Of a stretch of 40,433 bases of DNA, positions 25,524 to 36,000 are shown one piece after another. The stretch lies in NCBI RefSeq assembly GCF_000239275.1, contig NZ_JH417605.1, forward strand, positions 94,480 through 134,912. Reading direction: 5' to 3'. Below the pieces are notes generated by a model. It ran no database searches. It was not told the origin of the DNA and was given only the letters and a program-made list of their open reading frames with translations. The translations under genes and the position numbers were made by a program. How positions within the stretch are numbered: the stretch's first letter is position 1; the number at the start of each line of letters is the position of its first letter. The DNA is from Megasphaera geminata F0357 (GTDB lineage: Bacteria; Bacillota; Negativicutes; Veillonellales; Megasphaeraceae).

Positions 25524-25848
25524 TATATCCTCCTGTACTATTTCGAATGTAATTTGCCGTACGAAATGTACTACATTTTATATTATCGTTCCTATTATAT
25601 CGCATCTGTATGAGATAGGGAAATGTTTTTGAAACTGTGTAGACCGTTCGGAAACAGAATATAGCCTTATCTTCCCGCCTTTTATACATAAGGAACAGTG
25701 CACGGGAAAATAGAGTATGCTAATAAAATAAAAAATACTGTTTATCGTAAAACAGTTGACAGAAATAGAATAAGTGATATACCATAAAGAGGCGGGAATA
25801 AGAAATTGGTATTTACAAATGAGGATATCTTAATTGGAGGTAAAAGAC
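25524..25848. other. Divergent promoter region between PBP1A and ppsA
   Basis: About 325 bases. On the minus strand a TATAAT (complement of 25594-25599) can serve PBP1A. On the plus strand TTGACA (25756-25761), 16 nt, TATACC (25778-25783) is a good ppsA promoter. A repeated GTAC spaced by GAAAT at about 25559-25571 could be a protein site, but this is only a symmetry. GGAGG precedes ppsA ATG 25849. Confidence 0.55.
25756..25783 (+). promoter_or_regulatory. Sigma-70 promoter of ppsA
   Basis: TTGACA (25756-25761), a 16-nt spacer and TATACC (25778-25783), about 65 nt upstream of ATG 25849. A CcpN-like regulator gene follows ppsA and may act here; no operator was recognised. Confidence 0.6.
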
Positions 25849-28286
25849 ATGGATAGAAACAGTGCTTTTATTTTATGGTTCGATGAACTTCGTCGCAGTG
25901 ACGTTAATCTTGTAGGCGGCAAATCCTCATCTTTAGGTGAATTGACGTCCGCTACGAACGTACCTGTACCGTACGGCTTTGCAACGACGGCGGAAGGCTA
26001 CAGATACTTTATGACGAAGACGGGCCTTAATAAGAAGATAAAAGAATTGTTGAAAGAGCTGACCGATGTAGAAGATCCTGTACAACTTCGCTCGGTAACG
26101 GCAAAGATTCGTGAAGCCGTTTGTGCTGAAGAAATGCCGGCAGAGCTTGCTGAATCAATTCGTAAGGGATATCGGGAATTGGCGGAAAAAGTAGGAGAAC
26201 CGGAACCGTTCGTTGCCGTTCGCTCCAGCGCCACCGCTGAAGATCTGCCTGACGCGAGTTTTGCCGGTCAGCAGGATACATATCTCAATGTCAGCGGCGC
26301 CGATATGGTTATTCAGAAGGTTAAAGAATGCTTGCGTCCACTTTTACGGATCGTGCGACATACTATCGCACAAAGAAGGGATTCGACCATTTGGATGTCG
26401 CTCTCAGCGCCGCGGTTCAGATGATGGTCTTCTCCAAGTGTGCCGGCGTTATGTTTACGGTTGACCTCGTTACGGGTGATGATTCAACCATTACGATTGA
26501 AGGGGCGTGGGGTCTTGGTGAATATGTTGTGCAAGGCACGGTTACGCCCGATAATTTCCGCATTAAAAAAGATGATCTCTCTATCGTATCGAAAATAATT
26601 AATGCGAAGCCGGTTCAACTCGTCCGTAAAGCCGGCGGCGACTGTGAAGAATTGCCTGTGCCGGAAAAACTTCAAAAGGCATCGGTTCTGACGGAGGAGC
26701 AGGTTAAAGAGCTGGCGGCCTATGCTAAAGCGATTGAAAAACACTACGGCTGCTACATGGATATGGAATGGGGCGTTGACGAGCGCGACGGCAAAATTTG
26801 GTTGCTCCAGGCCCGGCCTGAAACTGTTTGGTCTGCAAGAATGACAGATAAGAAAACCGTATCGGAAGGAGAACCCATGGAAACGACGACAGAACGTACA
26901 ATAGTAGTTAAAGGCCTGCCTGCAAGTCCCGGCCGTGCGGCAGGTAAAGCCCACGTTATTTTGGATCCGGCCCGTATCGGAGAATTTAAAGACGGCGAAA
27001 TCCTTGTCACGACCATGACGGCCCCTGATTGGGTGCCGGCTATGAAGAAAGCCAGAGCTATCGTTACGGATGCAGGCGGTATGACTTGCCATGCCTCCAT
27101 TGTCAGTCGCGAACTCGGTATCCCTTGCATTGTCGGCACAAAAAGCCGCAGTACGGAAGCTACAACGACAATCAGGGACGGTGCTGAAATTACGGTCGAT
27201 GCCACTAACGGTGTTGTTTACGAAGGATATGTGGAAGACCTTGTCAAAGCGAAAGACAGCCATGCTGAGGGCGGTGTCATGACTGTTGCGGAAGCGGCTC
27301 CTATTACGGGAACGAAGATTTACATGAATCTCGGGAATCCGGATATGGCTGAAAAATACAGTGTCTTACCGTGCGACGGTATCGGTCTCATGCGTGAAGA
27401 ATTTATTTGGACAACATTTATTCATGAGCACCCCCTGTACCTCATCGAAATCGGGCATCCCGAACGCGTTGTCGATCAACTTGCCGAAGGCATCCGTAAG
27501 ATGTGCCAGGCTATGGCGCCCCGCCCTGTAACGCTCCGTTTCAGCGATTTCAAGTCCAGTGAATATCGCGACCTTAAAGGCGGCGATAAATTCGAGCCGA
27601 ATGAAAGCAGCGCTCTTCTCGGCTGGCGCGGCGCTTCCCGTTACTATGATCCGAAATACATTGAAGCATTTAAGCTTGAATTGAAGGCTGTACGCAAGGT
27701 CCGTGAAGAATTCGGCTTGAAGAATCTCAATGTTATGGTTCCTTTCTGCCGTCGTGTTGACGAAATGGAAAAAATCGTCGCCCTTATGGATGCCGAAGGC
27801 CTCCATCGCGGGCCGGATTTTAAAGTATGGCTTATGGCCGAAATTCCGTCCAATATCATTCTTGCAGACCAATTCAACAAGTTCGTTGACGGATATTCTA
27901 TAGGATCCAATGATTTGACGATGCTCGTTATGGGATGTGACAGAGACAACGAAACGGTTGCCTCTCTCTTCGACGAACGTAATCTTGCCGTTAAGCGGGC
28001 TATACGCCATCTTATCGAAGTGGCGCATGGAGAAGGCAAGACTGTATCTATCTGCGGTCAGGCCCCGAGCGTGTATCCGGACTTCACGGAATTCCTTATT
28101 AAGAGCGGCATCGATTCCATCTCCGTCAATCCCGATGTCGTTGCTTCAACGCGTAAGAGTGTAGCGCAGATCGAACAGCGTATTCTCATGGATTCTCTTA
28201 CGGGAAAAGGCAGAGCGGATGCGGAAGACTATATGGTAAGCCTGTGTAGCGGCTTTTGCACGGACAGAGCGCTTTGTTTTAGATAA
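25849..28286 (+). CDS. ppsA: Phosphoenolpyruvate synthase, frameshifted
   Basis: PpsA converts pyruvate, ATP and water to PEP, AMP and Pi in gluconeogenesis. The N-terminal ATP-grasp domain (VGGKSSSLGEL; RSSATAEDLPDASFAGQQDT), the phospho-His swivelling domain with TDAGGMTCHASIVSREL (His about 415, Thr two residues before it) and the C-terminal TIM barrel (CDGIGLMREEF; GSNDLTMLVMGCDRDN; CGQAPS) are all present, about 812 residues in total. One frame break sits at about 26332: adding a T (TGC TTT GCG) gives KECFASTFTDRATYYR, as in PpsA homologues. ATG 25849 follows GGAGG. Downstream are a CcpN-like repressor and the DUF299 regulator. Confidence 0.93.
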
Positions 28287-28321
28287 AAAGCCTTGCTGAA
28301 TTTTTGGCAAGGCTTTTTTTC
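28286..28321 (+). terminator. Terminator after ppsA
   Basis: AAAAGCCTTGC (28286-28296) pairs with GCAAGGCTTTT (28307-28317), followed by TTT. The repressor gene has its own signals downstream. Confidence 0.9.
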
Positions 28322-28390
28322 GAAAAATGATCGTGAGTACGGTGAGAAACAGCAGTACATTTTTTTATTCACGTGTCGGAGGTGAAACAC

Positions 28391-29032
28391 GTGTTATCGG
28401 AACGTCAGGAGACAATCCTTGAGATTGTCAGAACTAACAGCCCCGTGACGGGGCAGCATATAGCGGAGCGGCTCCACGTTACCAGAGCGGCTTTACGGTC
28501 CGACTTGGCCATTCTGACCATGTTGGGACTCATTGACGCACGGCCGAAGTTGGGGTATTTTTATACGGGCAATAAGGAAGAAGACTTTCTTTCCCGCACC
28601 CTGACGGAAATCAAAGTGGCCGACTACCTGTCTCAGCCGGTTGCGGTTGATGAAAAAATGACTGCCTATGATGCGGTTATCGCCCTTTTTACAGAAGATG
28701 TGGGGACAGTTTTCGTTATGGCCGATGACATGCTTGTCGGTCTCGTATCGCGCAAAGATCTTTTGAAAGCGGCCATGGGGAATAATGATCTTCGTTCCCT
28801 GCCGGTGCGTATGGTCATGACGCCGGTGAGCAAGATCATTTATGTCGAAGAAGATGAAAAAGCTCTTGTCGCCGCACAGCGTCTTTTGGAATATGAAATC
28901 GACTGCCTTCCCGTTGTGCGTATCGTTGAAGACAGAGCAACAAAAAAGAAAGGGTTGCATATTTTGGGGCGCGTATCAAAAACCAATATTACCCGGCTCT
29001 TTACGGATTGTGCCGCAGGAAGGAGAGCATAA
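28391..29032 (+). CDS. CcpN/YqzB-like HTH-CBS transcriptional regulator
   Basis: A DNA-binding regulator of 213 residues. The winged-helix N-terminus (RQETILEIVRTNSPVTGQHIAERLHVTRAALRSDLAIL) is followed by a pair of CBS domains (about 75-200; VADYLSQPVAVDEKMTAYDAV and PVRMVMTPVSKIIYVEEDEKAL), the arrangement of B. subtilis CcpN, which represses gluconeogenic genes and senses adenine nucleotides. GTG 28391 is used because GGAGGTG is 6 nt upstream; GTG 28373 is in frame but lacks an RBS. It overlaps no gene but abuts the DUF299 gene (stop TAA 29030-29032, next ATG 29033). Regulation of ppsA by ATP/ADP is a likely inference. Confidence 0.88.
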   Translation: MLSERQETILEIVRTNSPVTGQHIAERLHVTRAALRSDLAILTMLGLIDARPKLGYFYTGNKEEDFLSRTLTEIKVADYLSQPVAVDEKMTAYDAVIALFTEDVGTVFVMADDMLVGLVSRKDLLKAAMGNNDLRSLPVRMVMTPVSKIIYVEEDEKALVAAQRLLEYEIDCLPVVRIVEDRATKKKGLHILGRVSKTNITRLFTDCAAGRRA

Positions 29033-29854
29033 ATGGAAAAACCGATTATTTACGCCTGCTCCGATTCGCTCGGTGAAACGGCGGAACGTGTTGCTCGTGC
29101 GGCAGCCAGCCAATATGACAAGCAGGAGTTTAATATTGTCCGCTTGCCTTACATTCGTTCGGAACAGCAAATAGAAGAAATTGTTCGGAAGGCAACGGAC
29201 GAGAACGCTATGATTTGTTATACTATCATTTCGCCCGTATTGCGTAAACGTTTACAGTCGTTGGCGGAAGGGGCCCATATTCCCGTTATTGATATTATCG
29301 GCCCCATGATGAGGGGGATCGGTAAACTCACCGATACGGAGCCGACTATTAAGGCCGGTATGATCCACCGCCTGGACGGTGAGTATTTTAAACGCGTCGA
29401 TGCCATTGAATTTGCCGTGAAATTTGACGACGGTAAGAATCCTCTCGGGTTTTTAAAGGCGGATATTGTTATTATCGGTGTGTCGCGTACATCGAAGACC
29501 CCGTTATCCATGTATTTGGCTCATAAGCGCGTAAAAGCGGCTAATTTACCGCTCGTGCCGGAAGTACCTCTGCCGCAGGAACTTTTTGAAGTACCGGCCC
29601 GCAAGATCGTCGGTCTGATCATCGATCCGTATAAATTGAATTTTATCCGCTCCGAACGCCTCCGTACGATGGGACTCGAACCGGATGCCAGCTACGCCGA
29701 TGTAGACCGTATTAATGAAGAACTGGAGTATGCTCAAAATGTCATGCGCCGGCTTCATTGTCCCGTCATTGATGTGTCTGCCAAGGCCATTGAAGAAACG
29801 GCTAATCTTGTTCTCGATATTATTAAGCGCAATAAAGAATTATACGATGAATAA
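29033..29854 (+). CDS. PEP synthase/PPDK regulatory kinase-phosphorylase (DUF299)
   Basis: A 273-residue bifunctional regulator that inactivates PEP synthase or pyruvate phosphate dikinase by ADP-dependent threonine phosphorylation and reactivates it by Pi-dependent phosphorolysis. The opening YACSDSLGETAERVARAA, HRLDGEYFKRVDAIEFAVKFDDG, the P-loop-like GVSRTSKTP at 149-157 and DPYKLNFIRSERL are all family hallmarks. The target Thr-x-His of PpsA is present upstream. The start abuts the CcpN-like gene with AAGGAGAG as RBS. The ppsA-ccpN-DUF299 set forms one gluconeogenic control unit. Confidence 0.95.
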   Translation: MEKPIIYACSDSLGETAERVARAAASQYDKQEFNIVRLPYIRSEQQIEEIVRKATDENAMICYTIISPVLRKRLQSLAEGAHIPVIDIIGPMMRGIGKLTDTEPTIKAGMIHRLDGEYFKRVDAIEFAVKFDDGKNPLGFLKADIVIIGVSRTSKTPLSMYLAHKRVKAANLPLVPEVPLPQELFEVPARKIVGLIIDPYKLNFIRSERLRTMGLEPDASYADVDRINEELEYAQNVMRRLHCPVIDVSAKAIEETANLVLDIIKRNKELYDE

Positions 29855-29855
29855 A

Positions 29856-29890
29856 AGAAGGCGTGCGGGAATGGTGCCGCACGCCTTTAC
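29856..29890 (+). terminator. Terminator after the DUF299 gene
   Basis: AAGGCGTGCGG (29858-29868) pairs with CCGCACGCCTT (29877-29887), followed by TACTT. It is GC-rich and stable. Confidence 0.85.
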
Positions 29891-29909
29891 TTACAGTATA
29901 TGGCTCATA

Positions 29910-29948
29910 ATAAAAAGAGATGACCTGTCCGAGATCATCTCTTTTTAT
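29910..29948. terminator. Terminator for rpmB (works on either strand)
   Basis: AAAAAGAGATGA (29912-29923) and TCATCTCTTTTT (29935-29946) form a perfect 12-bp stem just after the rpmB stop on the minus strand. Confidence 0.9.
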
Positions 29949-29954
29949 GGTAAA

Positions 29955-30146
29955 CTACGCATTACGCTGTACTTTGCCGGAACGAAGGCAACGAGTGCAA
30001 ACATTAATGCGTTTTACTTCTCCGTCTACGATGGCACGTACTCTTTGGATATTCGGTTTCCACGTTCTCTTTGTTTTTAAATGGGAATGGCTGACGTTCA
30101 TACCGCTCATGGTACCTTTGCCGCAAATTTCACAATAATTTGCCAT
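29955..30146 (-). CDS. rpmB: 50S ribosomal protein L28 (four-cysteine, zinc-type)
   Basis: Ribosomal large-subunit protein of 63 residues. MANYCEICGKG and NVCTRCLRSGKV provide two CxxC pairs, the zinc-binding version of L28 rather than the cysteine-free version. The middle carries the HSHLKTKRTWKPNIQ motif that marks L28. ATG 30146 has AAGGAGGTG upstream; the longer open frame 5' of it is not translated protein. It is alone on the minus strand between two plus-strand units. Confidence 0.96.
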   Translation of the reverse strand: MANYCEICGKGTMSGMNVSHSHLKTKRTWKPNIQRVRAIVDGEVKRINVCTRCLRSGKVQRNA

Positions 30147-30187
30147 AACGCACACACCTCCTTGCAGTGTCACAGTACAACATAAAA

Positions 30188-30216
30188 ATAATAGCATAAA
30201 AAATAAGGTGAGGCAA
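30188..30216 (-). promoter_or_regulatory. Promoter of rpmB
   Basis: On the minus strand TTGCCT (complement of 30211-30216), a 17-nt spacer and TATTAT (complement of 30188-30193), about 40 nt upstream of the start. Confidence 0.6.
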
Positions 30217-30255
30217 GAATTATTTGCCTGTTTATTCATGATTCAAGATACACGG

Positions 30256-30266
30256 TATGGTACAAT
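30256..30266 (+). promoter_or_regulatory. Extended -10 promoter of recG
   Basis: TATGGTACAAT includes TGG before the -10 TACAAT (30261-30266). The same 11-mer precedes the Nudix operon at 3113-3123. Confidence 0.45.
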
Positions 30267-30322
30267 AAAACGGGTAAAATAACAAGCGGACTCTTTCGCG
30301 TGTGTAGATAAGAGGAGAAATA

Positions 30323-32356
30323 ATGACTGTTGCCATTACGGAAATAAAAGGAATAGGTGCGCAAAAGGGAAAACTCTTTGCCAAAGTCGGGATCAGGACC
30401 GTGACGGACTTACTGCAGTATTTTCCCCGCGCTTACGAAGACCGGTCACACATTGTACCGATCGGTGAAGCCGCCGCGGCGGAAGGCCTGTCCGTTCTTA
30501 TCAACGGCACGGTTTCATCCGTGACGGAAGTACGGCCCCGTCGCGGCATGACGATTCTTAAAGTTTTTATAAGCGACAGTACGGGAGCAGTGGAACTCAT
30601 CTGGTTTAACCGGCCTTTTAAAAAGCGTATGTTCCGTAAAGGCATGGAAGTACATGCTTTCGGTAAAATAGAACACCGGTACGGCCGTTTGCAGATGAAT
30701 TCGCCTGAAGCCGAGCCGGGGGTTGCCGCGCCGGGCGGCTTGGTTCCTGTCTATGCGTTGACGGACGGACTCTATCAAAATGATTTTCGTAAGGCCGTCA
30801 CCGCCGCTTTTGCGTACGCAAAAGAATACGGCGATGTGTTGCCGGCCTGTTTATCTGCAGAAGTAACGGGTCGTGCCGTGACGGCGGAGATGTATAAAGC
30901 CATACATTTTCCGCCTGACTTTGAGGTACTTAAAAAGGCGCGTAAAATCCTTGCTTTTGAAGAACTTTTTTCACTGCAGGCGGGACTTCTTCTCAAGCGG
31001 CAGGAAAATAAAGCGGGGCGCGCCGTCAAATTCGGTCCGAACGGGAAACTTGTCAAAGGACTTCTCAATAACCTACCCTTTACCCTGACGCAGGGGCAAA
31101 TAGACGCTTTTTCGGATATACAAAATGATGTGGAAACGGAGTCTCCGATGCAGCGTTTGATACAGGGGGACGTCGGTTCCGGTAAGACGGTCGTTGCCGC
31201 TCTGGCCTTGGCAAAGACTGTGGAAAACGGCTATCAGGGCGCCTTGATGGCGCCGACAGGTATTTTGGCAGTGCAACACTATGAAGAGTTTACCCGTCTC
31301 TTTACCGGATTGCCCGTGACGGTCGCTCTTTTGACCGGACGGTCAACGGCCAAGGAAAGAGCCGAGCTGCTCCGAGGGTTGGCAAATCGGGATATAGATA
31401 TTCTTGTCGGTACTCATGCGCTCATTCAGGAGGATGTCGTTTTTGCCGATTTGGCTCTTGCCGTAACGGATGAGCAGCATCGTTTCGGTGTAAAACAACG
31501 GGTAAAATTGCGCGATAAAGGAAAAGCCCCCCACTCGCTTTATATGACGGCTACGCCTATTCCGCGGACATTGGCGCTTTCCGTGTACGGGGATCTGGAT
31601 GTTTCAACTATTAGAGAGGTGCCGCCGGGCCGTAAACCCGTTAAAACGTACGCCGTCGGTGAAGGCATGCGTGCGCGTGTTTACGCGTTTATGAAGAAAC
31701 GAATTGCCGAAGGGCAGCAGGTTTATGTCGTCTGTCCTCTCGTGGAAGAATCGGAAAGCGCCGATTTACAGGCAGCCTCGGCTCTTTATGAGGATTTGAG
31801 TCGGCATGCCTTTAAAGAATACCGTTGCGGCCTCGTCCACGGGCGTATGAGCGGTAAAGAAAAAGATGCCGTTATGGATGCATTTCGACAGGGGGACCTT
31901 AATATCCTGTCGGCGACAAGCGTTATAGAAGTAGGCGTAAACGTACCGAATGCAACGATTATGCTCATTGACGGAGCTGAGCGTTTCGGTTTGGCTCAGC
32001 TCCATCAATTGCGCGGCCGGGTCGGCCGCGGCATCCTTCAAGCTTATTGTATCCTGCTTGCCAAGAGCGGCAGTGAAGAGACGCGGCAGCGCATGAAATG
32101 GATGGAAACGATACATGACGGGTTCAAGCTTTCTGAAAAGGATTTGCTTCTGCGCGGATCGGGACAGCTATTCGGGTATATGCAGCACGGCTTACCTGAT
32201 TTGCGTGTAGCCGATATTGTCGGTGACGCGGCTCTTCTCGTGCCGGCGAGAGAAGCGGCACAACACTATTTGCGTGAACCGGGGCGGAAGGAAATTATCG
32301 TTAAAGCGCTGAAACATCGGTTCGGCGACAGCTTTGCAAAGATTCTCAATAATTAA
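30323..32356 (+). CDS. recG: ATP-dependent DNA helicase RecG
   Basis: A 677-residue branch-migrating helicase that regresses stalled forks. The N-terminal wedge/OB domain opens with IKGIGAQKGKLFAKVGIRTVTDLLQYFPRAYEDR. Walker A GDVGSGKT is at about 282, then DEQHRFGV (DExH box, motif II), MTATPIPRTLAL (motif III), and the C-terminal helicase half (VEVGVNVPNATIMLIDGAERFGLAQLHQLRGRVGRG). The C-terminal TRG-like tail is present. ATG 30323 follows AGAGGAG. It lies ahead of guaB with about 110 nt between, so separate promoters are possible. Confidence 0.96.
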   Translation: MTVAITEIKGIGAQKGKLFAKVGIRTVTDLLQYFPRAYEDRSHIVPIGEAAAAEGLSVLINGTVSSVTEVRPRRGMTILKVFISDSTGAVELIWFNRPFKKRMFRKGMEVHAFGKIEHRYGRLQMNSPEAEPGVAAPGGLVPVYALTDGLYQNDFRKAVTAAFAYAKEYGDVLPACLSAEVTGRAVTAEMYKAIHFPPDFEVLKKARKILAFEELFSLQAGLLLKRQENKAGRAVKFGPNGKLVKGLLNNLPFTLTQGQIDAFSDIQNDVETESPMQRLIQGDVGSGKTVVAALALAKTVENGYQGALMAPTGILAVQHYEEFTRLFTGLPVTVALLTGRSTAKERAELLRGLANRDIDILVGTHALIQEDVVFADLALAVTDEQHRFGVKQRVKLRDKGKAPHSLYMTATPIPRTLALSVYGDLDVSTIREVPPGRKPVKTYAVGEGMRARVYAFMKKRIAEGQQVYVVCPLVEESESADLQAASALYEDLSRHAFKEYRCGLVHGRMSGKEKDAVMDAFRQGDLNILSATSVIEVGVNVPNATIMLIDGAERFGLAQLHQLRGRVGRGILQAYCILLAKSGSEETRQRMKWMETIHDGFKLSEKDLLLRGSGQLFGYMQHGLPDLRVADIVGDAALLVPAREAAQHYLREPGRKEIIVKALKHRFGDSFAKILNN

Positions 32357-33923
<1,567 letters not shown>

Positions 33924-33939
33924 GAAGCGGAGGGGCGTA

Positions 33940-34668
33940 ATGGACGGCACTATCGAAATATTGTCCATCCCTGTCGATAATGTATCGATGGAGGAAGCAA
34001 CGGAGTTTGTTTTTAACTGCATCGAAGAAGGAAAGGCCGCATCAATTGCTACGGCAAATGCGGAAATGCTTATCCGCGCCCGCGAAGACAGTGAACTGGC
34101 CCGGATTTTAAAAGATGCCGATATGGTAGTTCCCGACGGCGCCGGCGTACTTTGGGCCGCGGAACAACAAGGCAGAAAGTTCAAAGAACGTGTCGCCGGC
34201 GTTGATTTGGCTTATGCCGTTATGAAAAATTGTGTCGTTAAGGGAACGAAGATATACTTTTTCGGCGGCGCTCCGGGTATTGCCGAAACGGCTGCGGCCA
34301 ATATGAGGGCGCAAGTAGGTGAGCTTAATATTGCAGGCATGCATGACGGATTTTTTACGGCAGCGGAAGAACAATCTATTGTCAATGATATTCGGAATTC
34401 GGGAGCGCAGATTCTTTTTGTCGCTCTCGGCGTGCCGAAGCAGGAAAAATGGATCAGCAGGCACTTGTATGAATTGGGTCCCTGTGTCTGCATGGGCGTT
34501 GGCGGTACATTTGACGTACTGGCGGGAAAGGTCTGCCGTGCACCCGAATGGATGCGGAGAAATCGTCTCGAATGGCTCTACCGCCTCTGCAAAGAGCCGA
34601 GCAGGGCATGGCGTATGCTGGCTCTGCCTAAGTTTGTAGCTGCCGTGAAATTCGGCAGTAACTCCTAG
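33940..34668 (+). CDS. TagA/WecG-family (GT26) glycosyltransferase
   Basis: A 242-residue transferase that adds N-acetylmannosamine or a related sugar to a lipid-linked GlcNAc in wall or surface polymer synthesis. The family motifs are present: TANAEMLIRAREDSELARIL, DMVVPDGAGVLWAA, YFFGGAPGIAE, FVALGVPKQEKWI and GVGGTFDVLAGKVCRAPEWMRRNRLEWLYRL. RBS CGGAGGGG precedes ATG 33940. It leads the psd-pssA-GT2-surE string, all involved with the envelope except surE. Confidence 0.92.
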   Translation: MDGTIEILSIPVDNVSMEEATEFVFNCIEEGKAASIATANAEMLIRAREDSELARILKDADMVVPDGAGVLWAAEQQGRKFKERVAGVDLAYAVMKNCVVKGTKIYFFGGAPGIAETAAANMRAQVGELNIAGMHDGFFTAAEEQSIVNDIRNSGAQILFVALGVPKQEKWISRHLYELGPCVCMGVGGTFDVLAGKVCRAPEWMRRNRLEWLYRLCKEPSRAWRMLALPKFVAAVKFGSNS

Positions 34669-34683
34669 GCCGAGGTGACAGAG

Positions 34684-35445
34684 ATGAAAAAACCTTTTAT
34701 AATTGAGGACGGATATCCTTTTATTGCCGTACCCTTTTTTTTAGCGGTTCTTGCGGCGTATTTTGTCAATTTCTATGTTGCCGTAGTGCCTCTGGTCCTG
34801 TCGGCGTACTTTATGTATTTCTTTCGCAATCCTCATAGGACCATTCCGAGCGATGAAACGCTTCTCGTCTCACCGGCCGACGGTACCGTTGTCAGTGTGG
34901 AACCGGCCCATGAAGACTTATATTTGGGGCAGGACTGTTGCAAAATAGTTATTTTCCTGTCCATTTTTGATGCCCACGTCAACCGCACGCCGCTGTCGGG
35001 GGTCATTAAATTTCAACAGTACACGTGCGGCCGTTTCAGACCTGCTTATAAGGACGGTGTCGGCTATGAAAATGAACGCTATGCCCTGGGTATTGATAAC
35101 GGGCGTACACGGTTATTGATTACTCTGGTTGCAGGCGTTTTGGCACGACGTGTCGTTTCATGGGTTACCTTGGGTGACGTACTGGAACACGGTCAGTTGT
35201 ACGGTATGATCAAATTCGGCTCCTGCATTGAAATCTATGTGCAGGATAATGTGGAGATCTCTGTTAAAAAGGGTGATCGCGTTCGCGGCGGAGAATCAAT
35301 AATAGGGAGGATTGTGAAAGAAATACATAAATCCCTGCTTATTTACTTCCGGAAATTTATGCTTCGGTGTTCTCAGTATGATCTTATCCTCACAGGGGAA
35401 TTTTACGTGGGGCGCTTTATGTATTTTCTTTGCCATGCTTTGTGA
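34684..35445 (+). CDS. psd: Phosphatidylserine decarboxylase proenzyme
   Basis: Psd converts phosphatidylserine to phosphatidylethanolamine and self-cleaves to make a pyruvoyl cofactor. DAHVNRTPLSG carries the family's catalytic His, and FGSCIEIYV contains the Gly-Ser cleavage site. The protein matches the short (about 210-residue) PSD-A form; its conserved end is about residue 210 (VRGGESIIGRI). The open frame runs on 43 codons to 35445, reading across the start of pssA in the wrong frame, so the true C-terminus is probably near 35313. Start ATG 34684 is preferred over GTG 34675 because GAGGTG precedes it. See the psd/pssA junction finding. Confidence 0.88.
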   Translation: MKKPFIIEDGYPFIAVPFFLAVLAAYFVNFYVAVVPLVLSAYFMYFFRNPHRTIPSDETLLVSPADGTVVSVEPAHEDLYLGQDCCKIVIFLSIFDAHVNRTPLSGVIKFQQYTCGRFRPAYKDGVGYENERYALGIDNGRTRLLITLVAGVLARRVVSWVTLGDVLEHGQLYGMIKFGSCIEIYVQDNVEISVKKGDRVRGGESIIGRIVKEIHKSLLIYFRKFMLRCSQYDLILTGEFYVGRFMYFLCHAL

Positions 35446-35986
35446 CGCTATGGACGGCCGTTCCGCTCGTGCGCTCGGCGTCAGCGGTGACTTCGGCAAA
35501 GAGTTGGATTCTTTGTCCGACTGCGTTTCTTTCGGTGCCGCCGCCGCGTTTTTGATGTATAATTACACCCTTCATACGTTGGGGTGGATCGGCGTGATTC
35601 CGGTCCTTATATATTCTGCTCTCGGCGGTATTCGTCTAGCGCGTTTTAACATTAATACGGATACTGTTCACGGCTATTTCCAAGGCATGCCGATTCCTAA
35701 CGGCGGCTGTCTTTTTGCGACGTATGTCCTTTCGGGCGTTCATCTGCCGGCGCCGCTTATCGCCGTAATCGTAATTCTGGTCGGGTATGATTTGGTCAGT
35801 AAAATACATCACCCCGATTTCAAGGGACAAAGTGCGGACATGCTGCACAAATCGGCTCTTTTTATTACCCTTGCCGCCGGTGCCGCTATGTGTGTCTATG
35901 ATTGGCATCTCGCTATTACCCTGCCTTTTGCGTTATATATCGTATACGGTTTACTTAATACGGCAATGAATGGGAAACTCATTTAA
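35314..35986 (+). CDS. pssA: CDP-diacylglycerol-serine O-phosphatidyltransferase, N-terminus out of frame
   Basis: PssA makes phosphatidylserine for Psd. The CDP-alcohol phosphatidyltransferase motif is complete: CDAMDGRSARALGVSGDFGKELDSLSD (D-G-x2-A-R-x8-G-x3-D-x3-D). Six or so hydrophobic segments follow. The expected N-terminus (KKYINPCLFTSGNLCFGVLSM) is present from 35318 in the pssA frame but has no start codon; the first in-frame ATG is 35378. Removing one A from GTGAAAGAA (35314-35322) would give an MKKYINPCLFTSGN start. That would also put it in frame with psd, so a fusion or a second indel must be considered. Confidence 0.88.
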
Positions 35987-36000
35987 ACTGGGAGTTGAGA

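Noticed and set aside
25524-25848. Riboswitch or small RNA between PBP1A and ppsA
   Set aside because: No aptamer core was recognised; the region is explained by divergent promoters.
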